Shown: positions 43,098 through 51,461 of the stretch, piece after piece
Position numbering within the stretch: the stretch's first letter is position 1
Layout of the letters: each line of letters begins with the position of its first letter
NCBI RefSeq assembly: GCF_023053635.1
Contig: NC_086175.1
Span: 121,966,740-122,030,739 of the forward strand
Direction of reading: 5' to 3'
Origin: Elgaria multicarinata webbii
Taxonomy: Eukaryota > Chordata > Lepidosauria > Squamata > Anguidae
DNA: 64,000 nt
Notes under the pieces: model-generated
The model's input: the letters and a program-made list of their open reading frames with translations, nothing else
The model's database searches: none
Told to the model about the DNA's origin: nothing
Translations under genes and position numbers: made by a program

Positions 43098-44423
43098 TAC
43101 ATTTGTATACCTCCCCATAGCTGAAGCTCTCTGGGTGGTTTACATAGGATAAAAACACTTAAAAACAATATGCAAAAATTTAAAATCACAAAAACATACA
43201 ATTCTAAACCACAAAAACATATGGACCTTTTCCACCAAAACCAAACCAAACTCATCTGCATACAACTGGCAATGAACAGACTTGGGAGCATCAACAGATG
43301 AGCATTTTATGGCACATTCGCTACTGGCCACTCATGCTTCTTCGCGGGACGTTTTCATGATGCAGTGATCCTCTTGCACGTCTCCTGCTCCTTTTGCCCT
43401 TTTCCCCGTCACAAAATAAGACCTGGAAAATCCAGGGTGTTTTTTTTCTTTTTTGCTAGAACGGGATTTGCCGCCATTTCCTCCTGTGTGCAGGAAAAGC
43501 TGTGCGATAAAAACGCCCCCTGAATGGGGCATGTGGTCGTTGCTTGCTTCCTCTTTCTTCCCCATGTGAAGAAAGAGGAAGCTGCTCGTCCCTATTGTGG
43601 GACAGAAGCAGGAGGCAAAGCAACATTAGGGAAACATGATCCCCACCCCATCTGATGAAGCGATGTGGAAAAAGGAGGACGTCTGCAGAAATGGACTTGA
43701 CAGCTCTGCCCATCCCTAATCCTGCCCCCTTCCAGTAACTTGCAGATCAGGATGCCACCTGAACATTTCTCCCAAATGGAGAAAAATCCTGTTTTAGGAA
43801 GTTAGTGAGTTCCCTGTAACAAGCCACCTCACCTCCAAGTCAACGCTTTCCCAAAGTTCTCTTCTCTCTTTTTACAGGCGACAGAAAAAGATGTATTATG
43901 GGTGATGAGAGCATCCATGGTGGTGTTTGGGACACTGGCAGCTGCTCTGGCCTTTTACTCGCATTCCATTTTTGATCTCTGGTTCGTGAGCGGAGAGCTG
44001 GTGTACGCCCTCCTCTTTCCTCAGCTCTGCTGTGTCCTCTTCGTTCATGGCACCAACACTTACGGCTCAGCCGCTGGGTTCCTCTTGGGGTTTCTGCTGC
44101 GGCTGTTGGCAGGGGAGCCCTCCCTGAAGATCCCCCCAGTGATCTGTTACCCAGGATGCTCTCTTGTAGACGGGGCCTACATTCAACTCTTCCCATTTAA
44201 GATGGTCACCATGCTGGTCTCTCTGTTGACCATCGTCTCCGTTTCATACCTGGCAGCCTTTGGGTTTAAGGCAAATCTCCTTCCTGTCGAATGGGATGTT
44301 TGTAAAATAATTAAGGATGATCAAGTGCTCATTTCCTTACGCCAGAAAGAAAAATGGGAGAATGTACAAAGGATGGAGAACTGTGAGCGAGAAGGAGAGG
44401 CAAAAAGCAACGGTGTTTTATAA
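33154..44423 (+). CDS. SLC5A7-like: SLC5A7-like high-affinity choline transporter paralogue, complete, 8 coding exons
   Basis: Exons 33154-33328, 34316-34429, 36506-36661, 37692-37840, 38769-38912, 40402-40555, 42381-42598 and 43878-44423 join to 1656 nt, 551 aa plus TAA, every junction GT-AG and in phase. The product is a sodium/solute symporter of the SLC5 family, LeuT fold with about 13 membrane spans. Family landmarks are present: [12 protein letters not shown] (61-72), [11 protein letters not shown] in exon 4, GGIPWQ-YFQRV (exon 6), DWNQT with sequon N300, VMSS-G-DST (343-350), HGTNTYG and GEP with E450 (human E451). CHT1 takes up choline with Na+ and Cl- for acetylcholine synthesis; the same substrate here is inference. 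By memory it is only about 60% like human CHT1 in the N-terminal part, lower than expected for a reptile orthologue, so it is called a paralogue. The C-terminal tail is about 29 residues shorter overall than the 580 aa human protein. Confidence 0.93.
33465..33875 (+). mobile_element. CR1 LINE 3' end, second subfamily, in SLC5A7-like intron 1
   Basis: [27 protein letters not shown], then GAGGCAGTAATCCC and the tail AATGCTGGACTAGACC, GGCTCTTCTTATGTTCTTG. Confidence 0.8.
34119..34152. repeat. (TG)n microsatellite in SLC5A7-like intron 1
   Basis: About 17 TG units. Confidence 0.95.
34316..34429 (+). CDS. SLC5A7-like: SLC5A7-like exon 2 (residues 59-97)
   Basis: Preceded by CTTCCTTTCAG. Contains [14 protein letters not shown], the most conserved CHT motif near the substrate/sodium site, and GLAW-QAP-G. 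Donor GTAAAG at 34430. Confidence 0.92.
34445..35280. other. SLC5A7-like intron 2, first part, no recognised feature
   Basis: Unique-looking intron sequence. Confidence 0.4.
35285..35660 (-). mobile_element. L2-type LINE 3' end in SLC5A7-like intron 2
   Basis: Reverse complement: [37 protein letters not shown]; tail CCGCCCAATAGCCGAAGC with (TTTA)n. Confidence 0.82.
35880..36420 (+). mobile_element. L2-type LINE 3' end split by a hairpin MITE
   Basis: CCTCCAAGAGCCACC, GGGGTGGCCCCTGTGATTATAG, TCTCCCCATTGAGGCCC then a long 3' UTR; the tail GTAGTGTAGAAAAGAAATAAG resumes after the MITE. Confidence 0.7.
36244..36373. mobile_element. Near-perfect 130 bp hairpin MITE (hAT type) with 8-bp target duplication
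   Basis: CAGCCTTTCTCAACCTGGGG at the left is mirrored exactly by CCCCAGGTTGAGAAAGGCTG at the right; arms continue almost to the centre (CCAGCTGGCTGG). ATCTATTG flanks both sides (36236-36243 and 36374-36381). Confidence 0.93.
36506..36661 (+). CDS. SLC5A7-like: SLC5A7-like exon 3 (residues 97-149)
   Basis: Preceded by TTTTTTAACAG. Encodes [18 protein letters not shown] and a span through [17 protein letters not shown]. Donor GTACCT at 36662 after a phase-1 G. Confidence 0.9.
36935..37353. mobile_element. 419 bp hAT-like element, copy A, in SLC5A7-like intron 3
   Basis: Ends TAGGGTGACCATATTTGG / CTGACAGTTGGTCACCCTA. Perfect 8-bp flanks AAATAATG. Near-identical in inverse orientation to 53878-54296, same length. 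No transposase. Confidence 0.9.
37692..37840 (+). CDS. SLC5A7-like: SLC5A7-like exon 4 (residues 149-198)
   Basis: Follows CCTTTCTCATAG. Encodes GATMKVILD, a span, and [13 protein letters not shown], which is near-identical across SLC5A7 proteins. Donor GTAAGTC, phase 0. Confidence 0.92.
37948..38310. repeat. MITE-like element in SLC5A7-like intron 4
   Basis: GGGGGCTTTCTATACATGGG, GGATCTGCACTGCGTCAG, paired GAAAAAGTTGGAGACTTACC / TGACTTTTTCAATC arms and GTGAAGACAACCCC. Same family as 1120-1460. Confidence 0.55.
38420..38580 (-). repeat. L2-type LINE fragment
   Basis: GGGCCTCATTAGGGAGATCATTTCATAATTG and AGAAGGCCCTCTGC antisense blocks. Confidence 0.6.
38769..38912 (+). CDS. SLC5A7-like: SLC5A7-like exon 5 (residues 199-246)
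   Basis: Found by aligning the gap between exons 4 and 6; the correct frame opens at TGG after ACCGCAAG and stays open for 48 codons to GTAAGG. It encodes WLCIPFAM, then a poorly conserved outer loop, APWIGKV (human KPWLGTV) and WMDDFLYL (human WLDSFLLL). Two other frames here contain stops. Confidence 0.87.
39245..39968. mobile_element. GC-rich inverted-repeat DNA element, about 720 bp, in SLC5A7-like intron 5
   Basis: GGGCCTTGCTAGACGAGGC mirrors GCCAGGTCTAGCAAGGACC; second arms TTAGCGCGC / AGTTAGCGCGC and a purine-rich GGGGAGATGG core. The GC content is far above the flanks. No transposase; overlapping long frames come from base skew. Confidence 0.75.
40402..40555 (+). CDS. SLC5A7-like: SLC5A7-like exon 6 (residues 247-298)
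   Basis: Follows TCTTCTCTTCCAG. Encodes [19 protein letters not shown] and a span ending IGAVAAST. Donor GTAAAC at 40556; the last G pairs with AC of exon 7 to give D298. Confidence 0.92.
40714..41100 (-). mobile_element. L2-type LINE 3' end with (TTTG)n in SLC5A7-like intron 6
   Basis: (TTTG)n at 40718-40738, then ACCGCCCCATAGCCGAAG tail and GGGGAGATCATTCCATAATTGGGG antisense body. Confidence 0.78.
41540..42345 (-). mobile_element. L2-type LINE pieces with nested MITE in SLC5A7-like intron 6
   Basis: AGAAAAGGCCCTCTCC, CAGTGGGGAGAGCATTCCATAATC, GGGCTTTAAAAGTAAGCACCAGCACCTTGAATTGGG antisense body; (TAG)n at 41718-41755. Confidence 0.75.
41884..42059. mobile_element. Palindromic MITE (TACCGTATTTCTCC / GTAAGACGC type)
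   Basis: TACCGTATTTCTCCAATTGTAAGACGC mirrors GCGTCTTAGAATCGAAGAAATAGGGTA, with GTAAGACGC repeated inside. L2 sequence continues on both sides. Confidence 0.75.
42381..42598 (+). CDS. SLC5A7-like: SLC5A7-like exon 7 (residues 298-370)
   Basis: Follows TTCCCTTCCAAG. Encodes [10 protein letters not shown] with a conserved N-glycosylation sequon, [13 protein letters not shown], and [22 protein letters not shown]348 corresponds to human D349. Donor GTGAGA at 42599. Confidence 0.92.
43053..43300 (-). mobile_element. L2-type LINE tail with (ATT)n in SLC5A7-like intron 7
   Basis: (ATT)n at 43053-43097, then TATACCTCCCCATAGCTGAAG and GGTTTACATAGG. Confidence 0.7.
43305..43870. other. SLC5A7-like intron 7 remainder, no recognised feature
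   Basis: Ends in the acceptor tract of exon 8. Confidence 0.4.
43878..44423 (+). CDS. SLC5A7-like: SLC5A7-like exon 8, terminal (residues 371-551)
   Basis: Follows CTCTTTTTACAG. Holds the last four spans (about 380-398, 405-427, 433-449, 478-500), PQL-CVLFV-GTNTYG, E450 and the KFPFK-like FPFK. The cytoplasmic tail keeps DDQVLI at 517-522, in the place of the human DKTILV endocytosis signal, then ends in a charged stretch without the longer human tail. Confidence 0.93.
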   Translation, partial: ATEKDVLWVMRASMVVFGTLAAALAFYSHSIFDLWFVSGELVYALLFPQLCCVLFVHGTNTYGSAAGFLLGFLLRLLAGEPSLKIPPVICYPGCSLVDGAYIQLFPFKMVTMLVSLLTIVSVSYLAAFGFKANLLPVEWDVCKIIKDDQVLISLRQKEKWENVQRMENCEREGEAKSNGVL

Positions 44424-44745
44424 TTGTACCTCATTGTTATCACAGGTAGTGACCGCCTCCTTAGATCATTGAGTGAGGCCCTGTTCCATGGGCTGCTCCC
44501 TTTTTGAAGTTAGGTTGACAGTCACAAGTCAGAGCAGGGCCTTTCCTGTCATGGCACCACCGTTGTTAGAAGCCGTTTATTTCAGAAGCCCATTCAATAC
44601 AGTGTTGGAGCTCTTTCCCCCTAAAGCATTTAATCTATGCTATAGTAATAGATTTGTTTTTCTTTGAGTGTTTTAATTCAGAGGTGGAGAAGCTCAGACC
44701 TGAGTCCAAATCTGACCCTCTGAGATCCCCAAGGTGGCCACACCC
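44424..44745 (+). other. Probable SLC5A7-like 3' UTR
   Basis: Follows the TAA. No clear AATAAA is seen before the transposon-rich stretch from 44750, so the transcript end is unknown. Confidence 0.35.
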
Positions 44746-44747
44746 AG

Positions 44748-44892
44748 TGGAAGCTGGTGGCTCTAATGTCAGTGGGATGATAAATCCGCTCTGGGTTTCA
44801 GTCAGAACCAATTAGAACTCTAAAGGAGCTATCCAAGGTGCCTCCACATTCACTGCCCCACTTATATCAGAGCCACCAGCCTCCACTGGTAA
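44748..44892. mobile_element. MITE (GGTTTCAGTCAGAACC family), complete copy
   Basis: CAGTGGAAGCTGGTGGCTC mirrors GAGCCACCAGCCTCCACTG; about 145 bp. Confidence 0.75.
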
Positions 44893-44984
44893 CACCCCTT
44901 TACCAAGCTGCACCCCCATCTTTTCCCCCGACAACTGATTCTTGGGTGGTTTCTCAGCTTTGGTGCAATTTTCCCCCCATTCTC

Positions 44985-45163
44985 AAAGGTCAAAATGCCT
45001 CTCCTAAGACTTCATACCATCCCCTTTCCTTTTGTGTCATGTCTTTTAGATTGTAAGCCTGTGGGCAGGGACTGTCAAGAAATACTTTTGTAAGCCGCCG
45101 TGAGAGCCTTTTTTGGCTGAATGGCGGCATAAAAATCCTTAAATAAATAAATAAAATAAATAA
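44985..45163 (+). repeat. L2-type LINE tail
   Basis: TTAGATTGTAAGCCTGTGGGCAGGGACTGTC, TAAGCCGCCGTGAGAGCC and (AATA)n. Confidence 0.7.
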
Positions 45164-45232
45164 ATTACCACCAATGAGAACTGTAAATGAACATATGCTG
45201 GTGTTTTGGCCCACCCAAAGAGCTTCACTGGC

Positions 45233-45420
45233 ATAATCTACACCAAGCAGGATATAGCACTATAAAAGTGATATGAAAGCGGTATATGGGCCAATGGGCC
45301 CCAACAGTTGTCAGTGCACTTCAATACCGCTATAAAGCAGTAGTGTGGCTCCTGCCTCTTATATACTGCTTTCATGCTGCTTTCGCAGTGGAATATCCTG
45401 CTTAGTGTAGATTCGGCCTT
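45233..45420. mobile_element. 188 bp MITE (CATAATCTACACCAAGCAGG ends)
   Basis: Mirrors ATCCTGCTTAGTGTAGATTC; third copy of the 20122-20304 family. Confidence 0.75.
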
Positions 45421-45833
45421 TGGCCCCCACGAGCTTCTCCAAAATGGAATTTAGCCCTGGGGGTGAAAGAGGTTCAACTCCCCTGATTTAATGGATTGAT
45501 TGATTGTTTTTATTGAATTTTTAACTCTCTTTGGGTCCATGCAATGGAAAAAAGGCAGTGGAGGAATTTGTCCATTACTGATCTAACAACATGCTTCCAT
45601 TCATCTGAGCCAATTGGAAACAGAATACTGGATGAGAGGAACCTTTTCCCCCCCTCATTCATCTAGCTAAAACATTTTCTCTATGTTATTAATAAATACA
45701 TAAACCAAGTGGGACTTTGGCAGTATCTACACTACTGCTTTATAACAGTTTATAGGGCTATTATTGACAACTGTTGGGGCCCATGACTCTGAGTGTCCAA
45801 TGGACTTGTGAACTGTTTTTTGTTTTTACTGTT

Positions 45834-46075
45834 TTCTTCTATATAAATAAAAGGAAGTGTTTGATTGTATGTTGTCAACGGACTCGAAAACCGTATATCC
45901 GATTGCTATGAAACTTTTAGGATTTTTTTCTATCCCTATCTGGGATGGTTGTAGGCCTAAGGAAAATTGCAGCCGCCATCTTGAATCAAAAAGGCGGAAA
46001 ATCAAAATTTTCAAAGATTTACTGCTTCAATTCCATTTGATCCATTTCTCTTCATGATTCAGCACTGCAACAAGC
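45834..46075 (+). mobile_element. Possible Helitron 5' end
   Basis: TTCTATATAAATAAAAGGAAGTG followed by GGACTCGAAAACCGTATATCCGATTGCTATGAAACTT, the pattern common at 5' ends of animal Helitrons. No 3' hairpin with CTRR end was located, so extent is uncertain. Confidence 0.45.
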
Positions 46076-46284
46076 AGATTTTAACCATACAACACTCCTG
46101 TTTTTTTTATATTTTTTAAACATTAAAAAAGCCCCAAATATTGAAAACAAACACACAAAACAAAAACACATTAAAGTATGGGGGGGGGGGGGGGAGAACA
46201 AGCACAGTTTGAAGCCAGGGAAGATTAGGAGGATGAAATATAGGCCTGTCCTCTCTCCTCTACTGTGGGACAGCTCCATCTAAG

Positions 46285-46745
46285 AGAGATGGCGTGGACA
46301 AGCTGGATGGGGTTCAGAGGAGGGTGATCAGGGGTCTGGAAACAAAGTCCTATGTGGAGAGACTGGAAGAACTGGGCATGTTTAGTCTGGAGAAGAGAAG
46401 ACTAAGGGGAGACATGATAGCACTCTTCAAATACTTGAAAGGTTGTCACACAGAGGAGGGCCAGGATCTCTTTTTGATCCTCCCAGAGTGCAGGACATGG
46501 AATAATGGGCTCAAGTTACAGGAAGCCAGATTCCAGCTGGACATCAGGAAAAATTTCCTGATTGTTAGAGCAGTACAACAATGGAACCAGTTACCTAGGG
46601 AGGTTGTGGGCTCTCCCACACTGGAGGCATTCATGAGGCAGCTGGACAACCATCTGTCAGGGATGCGTTAGGGTGGATTCCTGCATTGAGCAGGGGGTTG
46701 GATTCGATGGCCTTGTAGGCCTCTTCCAACTGTATGATTCTATGA
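46285..46745 (+). mobile_element. CR1 LINE 3' end, well kept frame
   Basis: A 125-codon open frame covers the CR1 C-terminal region (DKLDGVQRRVIRGLETK to [14 protein letters not shown]) before the 3' tail TTCTATGA. One of the youngest CR1 copies in the window. Confidence 0.9.
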
Positions 46746-46749
46746 CAGA

Positions 46750-47755
46750 CCCCTCCTTCAGAGGGCTACAGGGGTGGACCACAGTAAGGATCGTGCCTAG
46801 TGGTACCTGCAGGTCTGCCTTCACTCAGGTGGGGCGAGCGCAATGTATCCAACTGTGTCAGCTGTGTATGTTTGCGTGAAGGCATCTGTATATCACCTTA
46901 AAGGCAATTCCAACCTGTGCGAAGCTGGATCTGTTTGCTAGTTCACTATAAGAATATATTATAATATACAATACAACTATATATAACTATATATCTAATG
47001 TATTAGTTTGTGCACAGGAATGAACAAGACCCTCATAGCAGCCATTTTGTGAAAGCACCGTGACATTCTCTCAACATCCCAAATCTGCCCAAAGTGGTTG
47101 AGAACCACTGTCTTACATCAACCAAGAGTTGGGCAGTGTATATATGAGTCCAACTTGTACAAGTTTGTGTTTATCTGAGTGTGTCCTCTAGAATCCACTG
47201 CAATGCGCAGGGTTTCCGTAGCTGACACAAGGAGAGATTTTTCAGCAAACAAGTGAACATAGAAATGACTTCCGATGTTCTGAAGAAGTGTTAGCCAAAT
47301 TCATAATAACATTGCCTACACCCGGGAGTCCATATTAAAAAAGAAAAGGAAGAAAACTGCAATCTTTGTTGCAAACCTTTCAAAGACCTAATGCAGCATA
47401 TGGCAAAGAAGGGGTTTTTTTTGGCACCTGCTAAACCGATACTCCATTTGTAAATGCACATTTTGTTCCATTATTAATGACTTCAGATCCCTTTCTCGAA
47501 AGAAACTCAAAAAACCACAGGATAGAGATGGCAAGAACACTGCAGTCCTGATCGCTAAAGATGAATCCCCCTACAAAGGCAGGTGCACAGTGTTGAAACC
47601 TATGATTCTGATTCAGCAAATCTGTTTTGAATTTATATTTGACAGGCTACAGCAATTTAGCACAGTAAAATCATGCAGAATTCTCCACAGTCATATCTGG
47701 AACAGTGGCAGCTGGCATGAGAGTTTCTTTCAAATTCTGTTTATGATCTCTGGGC
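46750..47755. other. Intergenic, no recognised feature
   Basis: A short TATA-like run near 46955-46990; nothing else identified. Confidence 0.4.
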
Positions 47756-47814
47756 AGGATCTACACTTCTGCTTGTAACGGTTTATAATGGTTATGACAA
47801 CTGTTCAGGTCCAG

Positions 47815-47985
47815 GACACATTACAAATACCGGCAGGGCTCCTGCAGCTTTCTCTGTTGTGTTGAGGAGGGAATTTCACCAGGTGCTGCGTGCATACAAA
47901 TGACACCTGCTGAAATTCCCTTTTCTATGCAACTGTTAAAGATACTGGATCCCTGTCCTCCTTTCCATATGGTCACCCTAGTCTT
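47815..47985. repeat. Half copy of the TAGGGTGACCATAT MITE
   Basis: GGGCTCCTGCAGC, ACACCTGCTGAAATTCCCTTTTC and CCATATGGTCACCCTA; left arm lost. A piece of the GGATCTACAC palindrome family precedes it at 47757. Confidence 0.65.
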
Positions 47986-48324
47986 GGGGCCTGACAGACC
48001 TTTGATAACAACAAAATATAGAATCTAAAATTGTTTACATCAACTAGGGCCTCACTACTGCTTCCTTCAAAGCTGCAGGAACCTAACCATCCCTCAAGGA
48101 GGCATTGAGCACCTTGGCGGTACAGCTCTAGCAGATTTCACAAGCCAGGATGGACAAAGATTTAAAGAGAAAGTAGTAGGCCACATCCTCAGGTTGCAGA
48201 AGCCGAAAGGTATCTATAACATGACTAGATGGTGCACTAGCCCCCATCCATCTCAGTCTGTCAGAACAATGATTTGACAGAGTTAAATGGTTACGAATGA
48301 TTTGATTTGCAAAAAAGTCCAGCA

Positions 48325-48382
48325 AATCGCTTTACATGCAGAAGGCCCCGTGTTCAATCCCCGGCTTCTCCAGGTAGGGCTT
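48325..48382 (+). repeat. tRNA-derived SINE fragment
   Basis: TTTACATGCAGAAGGCCCC and GTTCAATCCCCGGC, like the copy at 51470. Confidence 0.5.
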
Positions 48383-48589
48383 CTTCTCCCCCCCCCCTTC
48401 ATCTCTCCCCTTTCTATGGCTCAGCTGCTTGCTTTTTACCTGTTAAGATTGCTGTTGAGGAACCTGAAAGGGGCACATTCTACAAATATCCATATTAGTT
48501 CAGGATCCAGAAGCCCCATTCAGAAGACACCTTAAACCATGGCTTTAACCCTGGTTGTTAAGCTAGAAAGCCAAGCTGTGTCTTCTGAA

Positions 48590-48695
48590 CAGGCCCAGTG
48601 TTGGGCAATACCTTTATTACAATCAACTGAAATGTCACAAAAGAGTAAGTTTTCAGGTTCACAGAATTCTTCTTCATCAAGCTGGATGGTAAACA
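48590..48695 (-). repeat. Unclassified retroposon 3' tail
   Basis: Antisense reads TTGATGAAGAAGAATTCTGTGAACC and TGTGACATTTCAGTTGATTG then AATAAAGG, a tail type seen in many vertebrate repeats that I cannot name. Confidence 0.35.
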
Positions 48696-49039
48696 AACCC
48701 GGTGGGGGGGGGGGGGGGGAAGAAGAAACCAAACCAATTTTGTTTCTCTGCCCACCCCCCACCCTCCAGGGTTATTTTTTTTCTTATTATTACGGACCAA
48801 CATGTTTTTTTCCCTTTGCTTTTTGTTCTTCTTGGTTACCCATGGTGCAGTCGGGAGGATTTCCATTCTGCTCTTTCCATTAAAGGCATCTATTCACAGT
48901 GCTCTTCACACTGGAGAGAGCATGCGCCATTTCTTCCTTGACAGTGCCCCTGTGGAGAGGGGGTGGGAGAAATACTACTGCCATCCTTACAGGGTTATAT
49001 TCCCGTATCTGCCTGTAGGACATTTGTTTAATCTAATTT

Positions 49040-49112
49040 CACGTTCATTTATTTCATTTCCGTACTGGCCGGTAGCCAAAACTCTCTGGGCAGGTCACAA
49101 AATGAATAGGAT
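49040..49112 (-). repeat. L2-type LINE tail fragment
   Basis: CCGTACTGGCCGGTAGCC and ACTCTCTGGGCAGGTCAC. Confidence 0.5.
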
Positions 49113-49305
49113 GCCTTCATTCCCAGCTCTGCACACTGTGGGAACAGAAAACGGTTGTCAGAAAACAAAACAAATGAGAAGGAAGGTTAACCGAAGTCGG
49201 AAAGCAGATACCAGCGTTGAGATGGTCCTTTAGCAACTTCTCCAGCAGATGGTGCATGAGAGTCACACAGCTCTAGTGGATAATGATGGAATTACAAAAT
49301 TAAGA

Positions 49306-49334
49306 ATACACACACACACACACACACACACACA
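49306..49334. repeat. (CA)n microsatellite
   Basis: About 14 CA units. Confidence 0.95.
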
Positions 49335-49451
49335 ATTTGCTTTGGAGACAATCAACCCCGATTTGGCTTAGGGTGTTTCAGGCTCGAGCTGACCAGCTTC
49401 AGATCTGGATCTGGACTCCCCGAAGTGGGTCAGCCATTGCAGTTTCCTGCA

Positions 49452-49682
49452 TGCCAGTGTGGCATAATGGCTAAAGTGTTGGACTGGGAGTCGGGAGATC
49501 CATGTTCTAGTCCCCACTCGGCCACTGGGTGACTTTGGGCCAGTAACAGACTCTCAGCCCAACCCACCTCACAGGGTTGTTGTTGTGAGGATAAAATGGA
49601 GAGGAAGATTATGTACACCGCCCTGGGTTCCTTGGAGGAAAAAAGGCAGGATATAAATGCAAAAATAAATAAATAAATAAAT
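49452..49682 (+). mobile_element. Sauria-type SINE, near full length
   Basis: CCAGTGTGGCATAATGGCTAAAG, GTTCTAGTCCCCACTCGG, GGGCCAGTAACAGACTCTCAGC, GTACACCGCCCTGGG and (AATA)n. Confidence 0.9.
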
Positions 49683-50621
49683 GCCCACTGCCTGGGTTCC
49701 TGGTTGCCAACCCCTGCCACCTGCAGGACTTACCTGAGCCGTCCTGCTGTTGTGCGTCCCCAATAAGAGCTGCCATTTTAAAGGAAGATGGGGCTCTGAA
49801 GTTTCCTAGATTTAAGGTCGCAAACTACGGCAGCCAAATGGGGACGTTTCCATAGTTTACAACCTTAGGTGTAGGAAACTACAAAGCCCCCATCTTCCTT
49901 TAGAATGGCGGCTGCAGGATGGCACAGGTAAGTCCCATGAGCGGGTGGGGCCAGCAGCTTACCGTTGCCCCGCATCAGGCTGAGGCAATTGGAAGCACTT
50001 CAGGCTTGGCCTGATCTAGTGCCAATCTGGATTCAGACCAAAGGGGGCTGAATTGGCCCACTTCAGTTCAGATTCGGGGTACGGCCCCGAGGCAGTGCAC
50101 ACCCCATATATATACAGAGGTATTTTGGACAGTACTGGCAGTTTGGACATTCAGCAGAAGCAGCCATTTTCCAAAAGATTAATATTTCTGTTGTCTGGCA
50201 GCCGATAAGACCTTCCATGCCTCTAATGAGGCAGAGAGCCAACCAAACCTTCTTTTCACATCCATTATACCAGGGGTATTGAAATTCTTTCAGCCCGAGG
50301 TCTGAATTCCATTTCTGAGGCGCTCTCAGGGGGGGGCACGTTCCAGTGGAAGCAAAAGGTGGGGCCAAAAATACAAATAATAATGATAATCAGCATTTTT
50401 TAGTTTAAAGTTCTTACTGCCAGTAAGTAAGCCATAGAAGTGGCATTTCAACCTTTTAGAAATGGAGGGGGGAAACACTGCACCAAAGCTGGGAAGCCAC
50501 CAAATGATTGGTGGTTAGGGATGAGGGGGTGGGTCTTCCTGGGGAACCTCCCTAGGACTTCATCGAGACTCCAATTTGGCCCATGGATCTGAGGTTCCTC
50601 ACCATGTCTTAATCAAAAGTT

Positions 50622-51132
50622 TTGTTGTTTATTCGTTCAGTCGTTTCCGACTCTTCGTGACTTCATGGCCCAGCCCACGCCAGAGCTTTCTGTCAGCCGT
50701 TGCCACCCCTAGCTCCCCCAAGGTCAAGTCTGTCACCTCCAGAATATCATCCATCCATCTTGCTCTTGGTCGGCCCCTCTTCCTTTTGCCTTCCACTTTC
50801 CCTAGTATCAGCCTCTTCTCCAGGGTATCCTGTCTTCTCATTATGTGGCCAAAGTACTTCAGTTTTGCCTTTAGTATCATTCCCTCAAGTGAGCAGTCTG
50901 GCTTTATTTCCTGGAGTATGGACTGGTTTGATCTTCTTGCAGTCCAAGGCACTCTCAGAATTTTCCTCCAACACCACAGTTCAAAAGCATCTATCTTCCT
51001 TCGCTCAGCTTTCCTTATGGTCCAGCTCTCGCAGCCATAGGTTACTACGGGGAATACCATTGCTTTAACTATGCGGACCTTTGTTGTCAGTGTGGTGTCT
51101 CTGCTCTTAACTATTTTATCAAGATTTGTCAT
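50622..51132 (-). mobile_element. BovB (RTE clade) LINE 3' end, second copy
   Basis: Encodes an unbroken 167-codon C-terminal stretch, MTNLDKIVKSRDTTL through RWMDDILEVTDL to KSRKRLNE. It differs from 28056-28566 at about 18 of roughly 510 bases by eye and stops at almost the same 5' point. Confidence 0.93.
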
Positions 51133-51299
51133 AGGTCCAATTTAATGTAACGTCAGGGTGGCAGACATCATGTTTGTAAAATCTACTTTGTGGGTTTTTA
51201 CTAGCACCCACTAAAAGACCACCAACAAGTGCATAGCTGTGTTTGAGGGTGATGGAGCCAGACGCAAAAGGGTGGCTCAGGGAGCCAATTACCTATTGC

Positions 51300-51425
51300 A
51301 GGGGTGGGGACCATGTGGCCCTCCGGATGTTGGTGGACTGCAATGCTCTAGCCAGCATAGCCAATGGAGAGTGAGGTGTACAGCCCAACAACATCTGGAG
51401 GGCTAAATGGTCCCCATCCCTGATA
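51300..51425. mobile_element. hAT-like MITE (GGGGACCATGTGGCCCTCC ends)
   Basis: AGGGGTGGGGACCATGTGGCC mirrors ATGGTCCCCATCCCTG; inner CCAACAACATCTGGAGGGC. Confidence 0.7.
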
Positions 51426-51461
51426 TAGCATCACTTCACCCTGAGCCTGCGTATACAAGCA

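Noticed and set aside
50576-51040. 154-codon + strand frame
   Set aside because: It is the antisense of the BovB copy, mirrored by the same antisense frame at 28091-28474.
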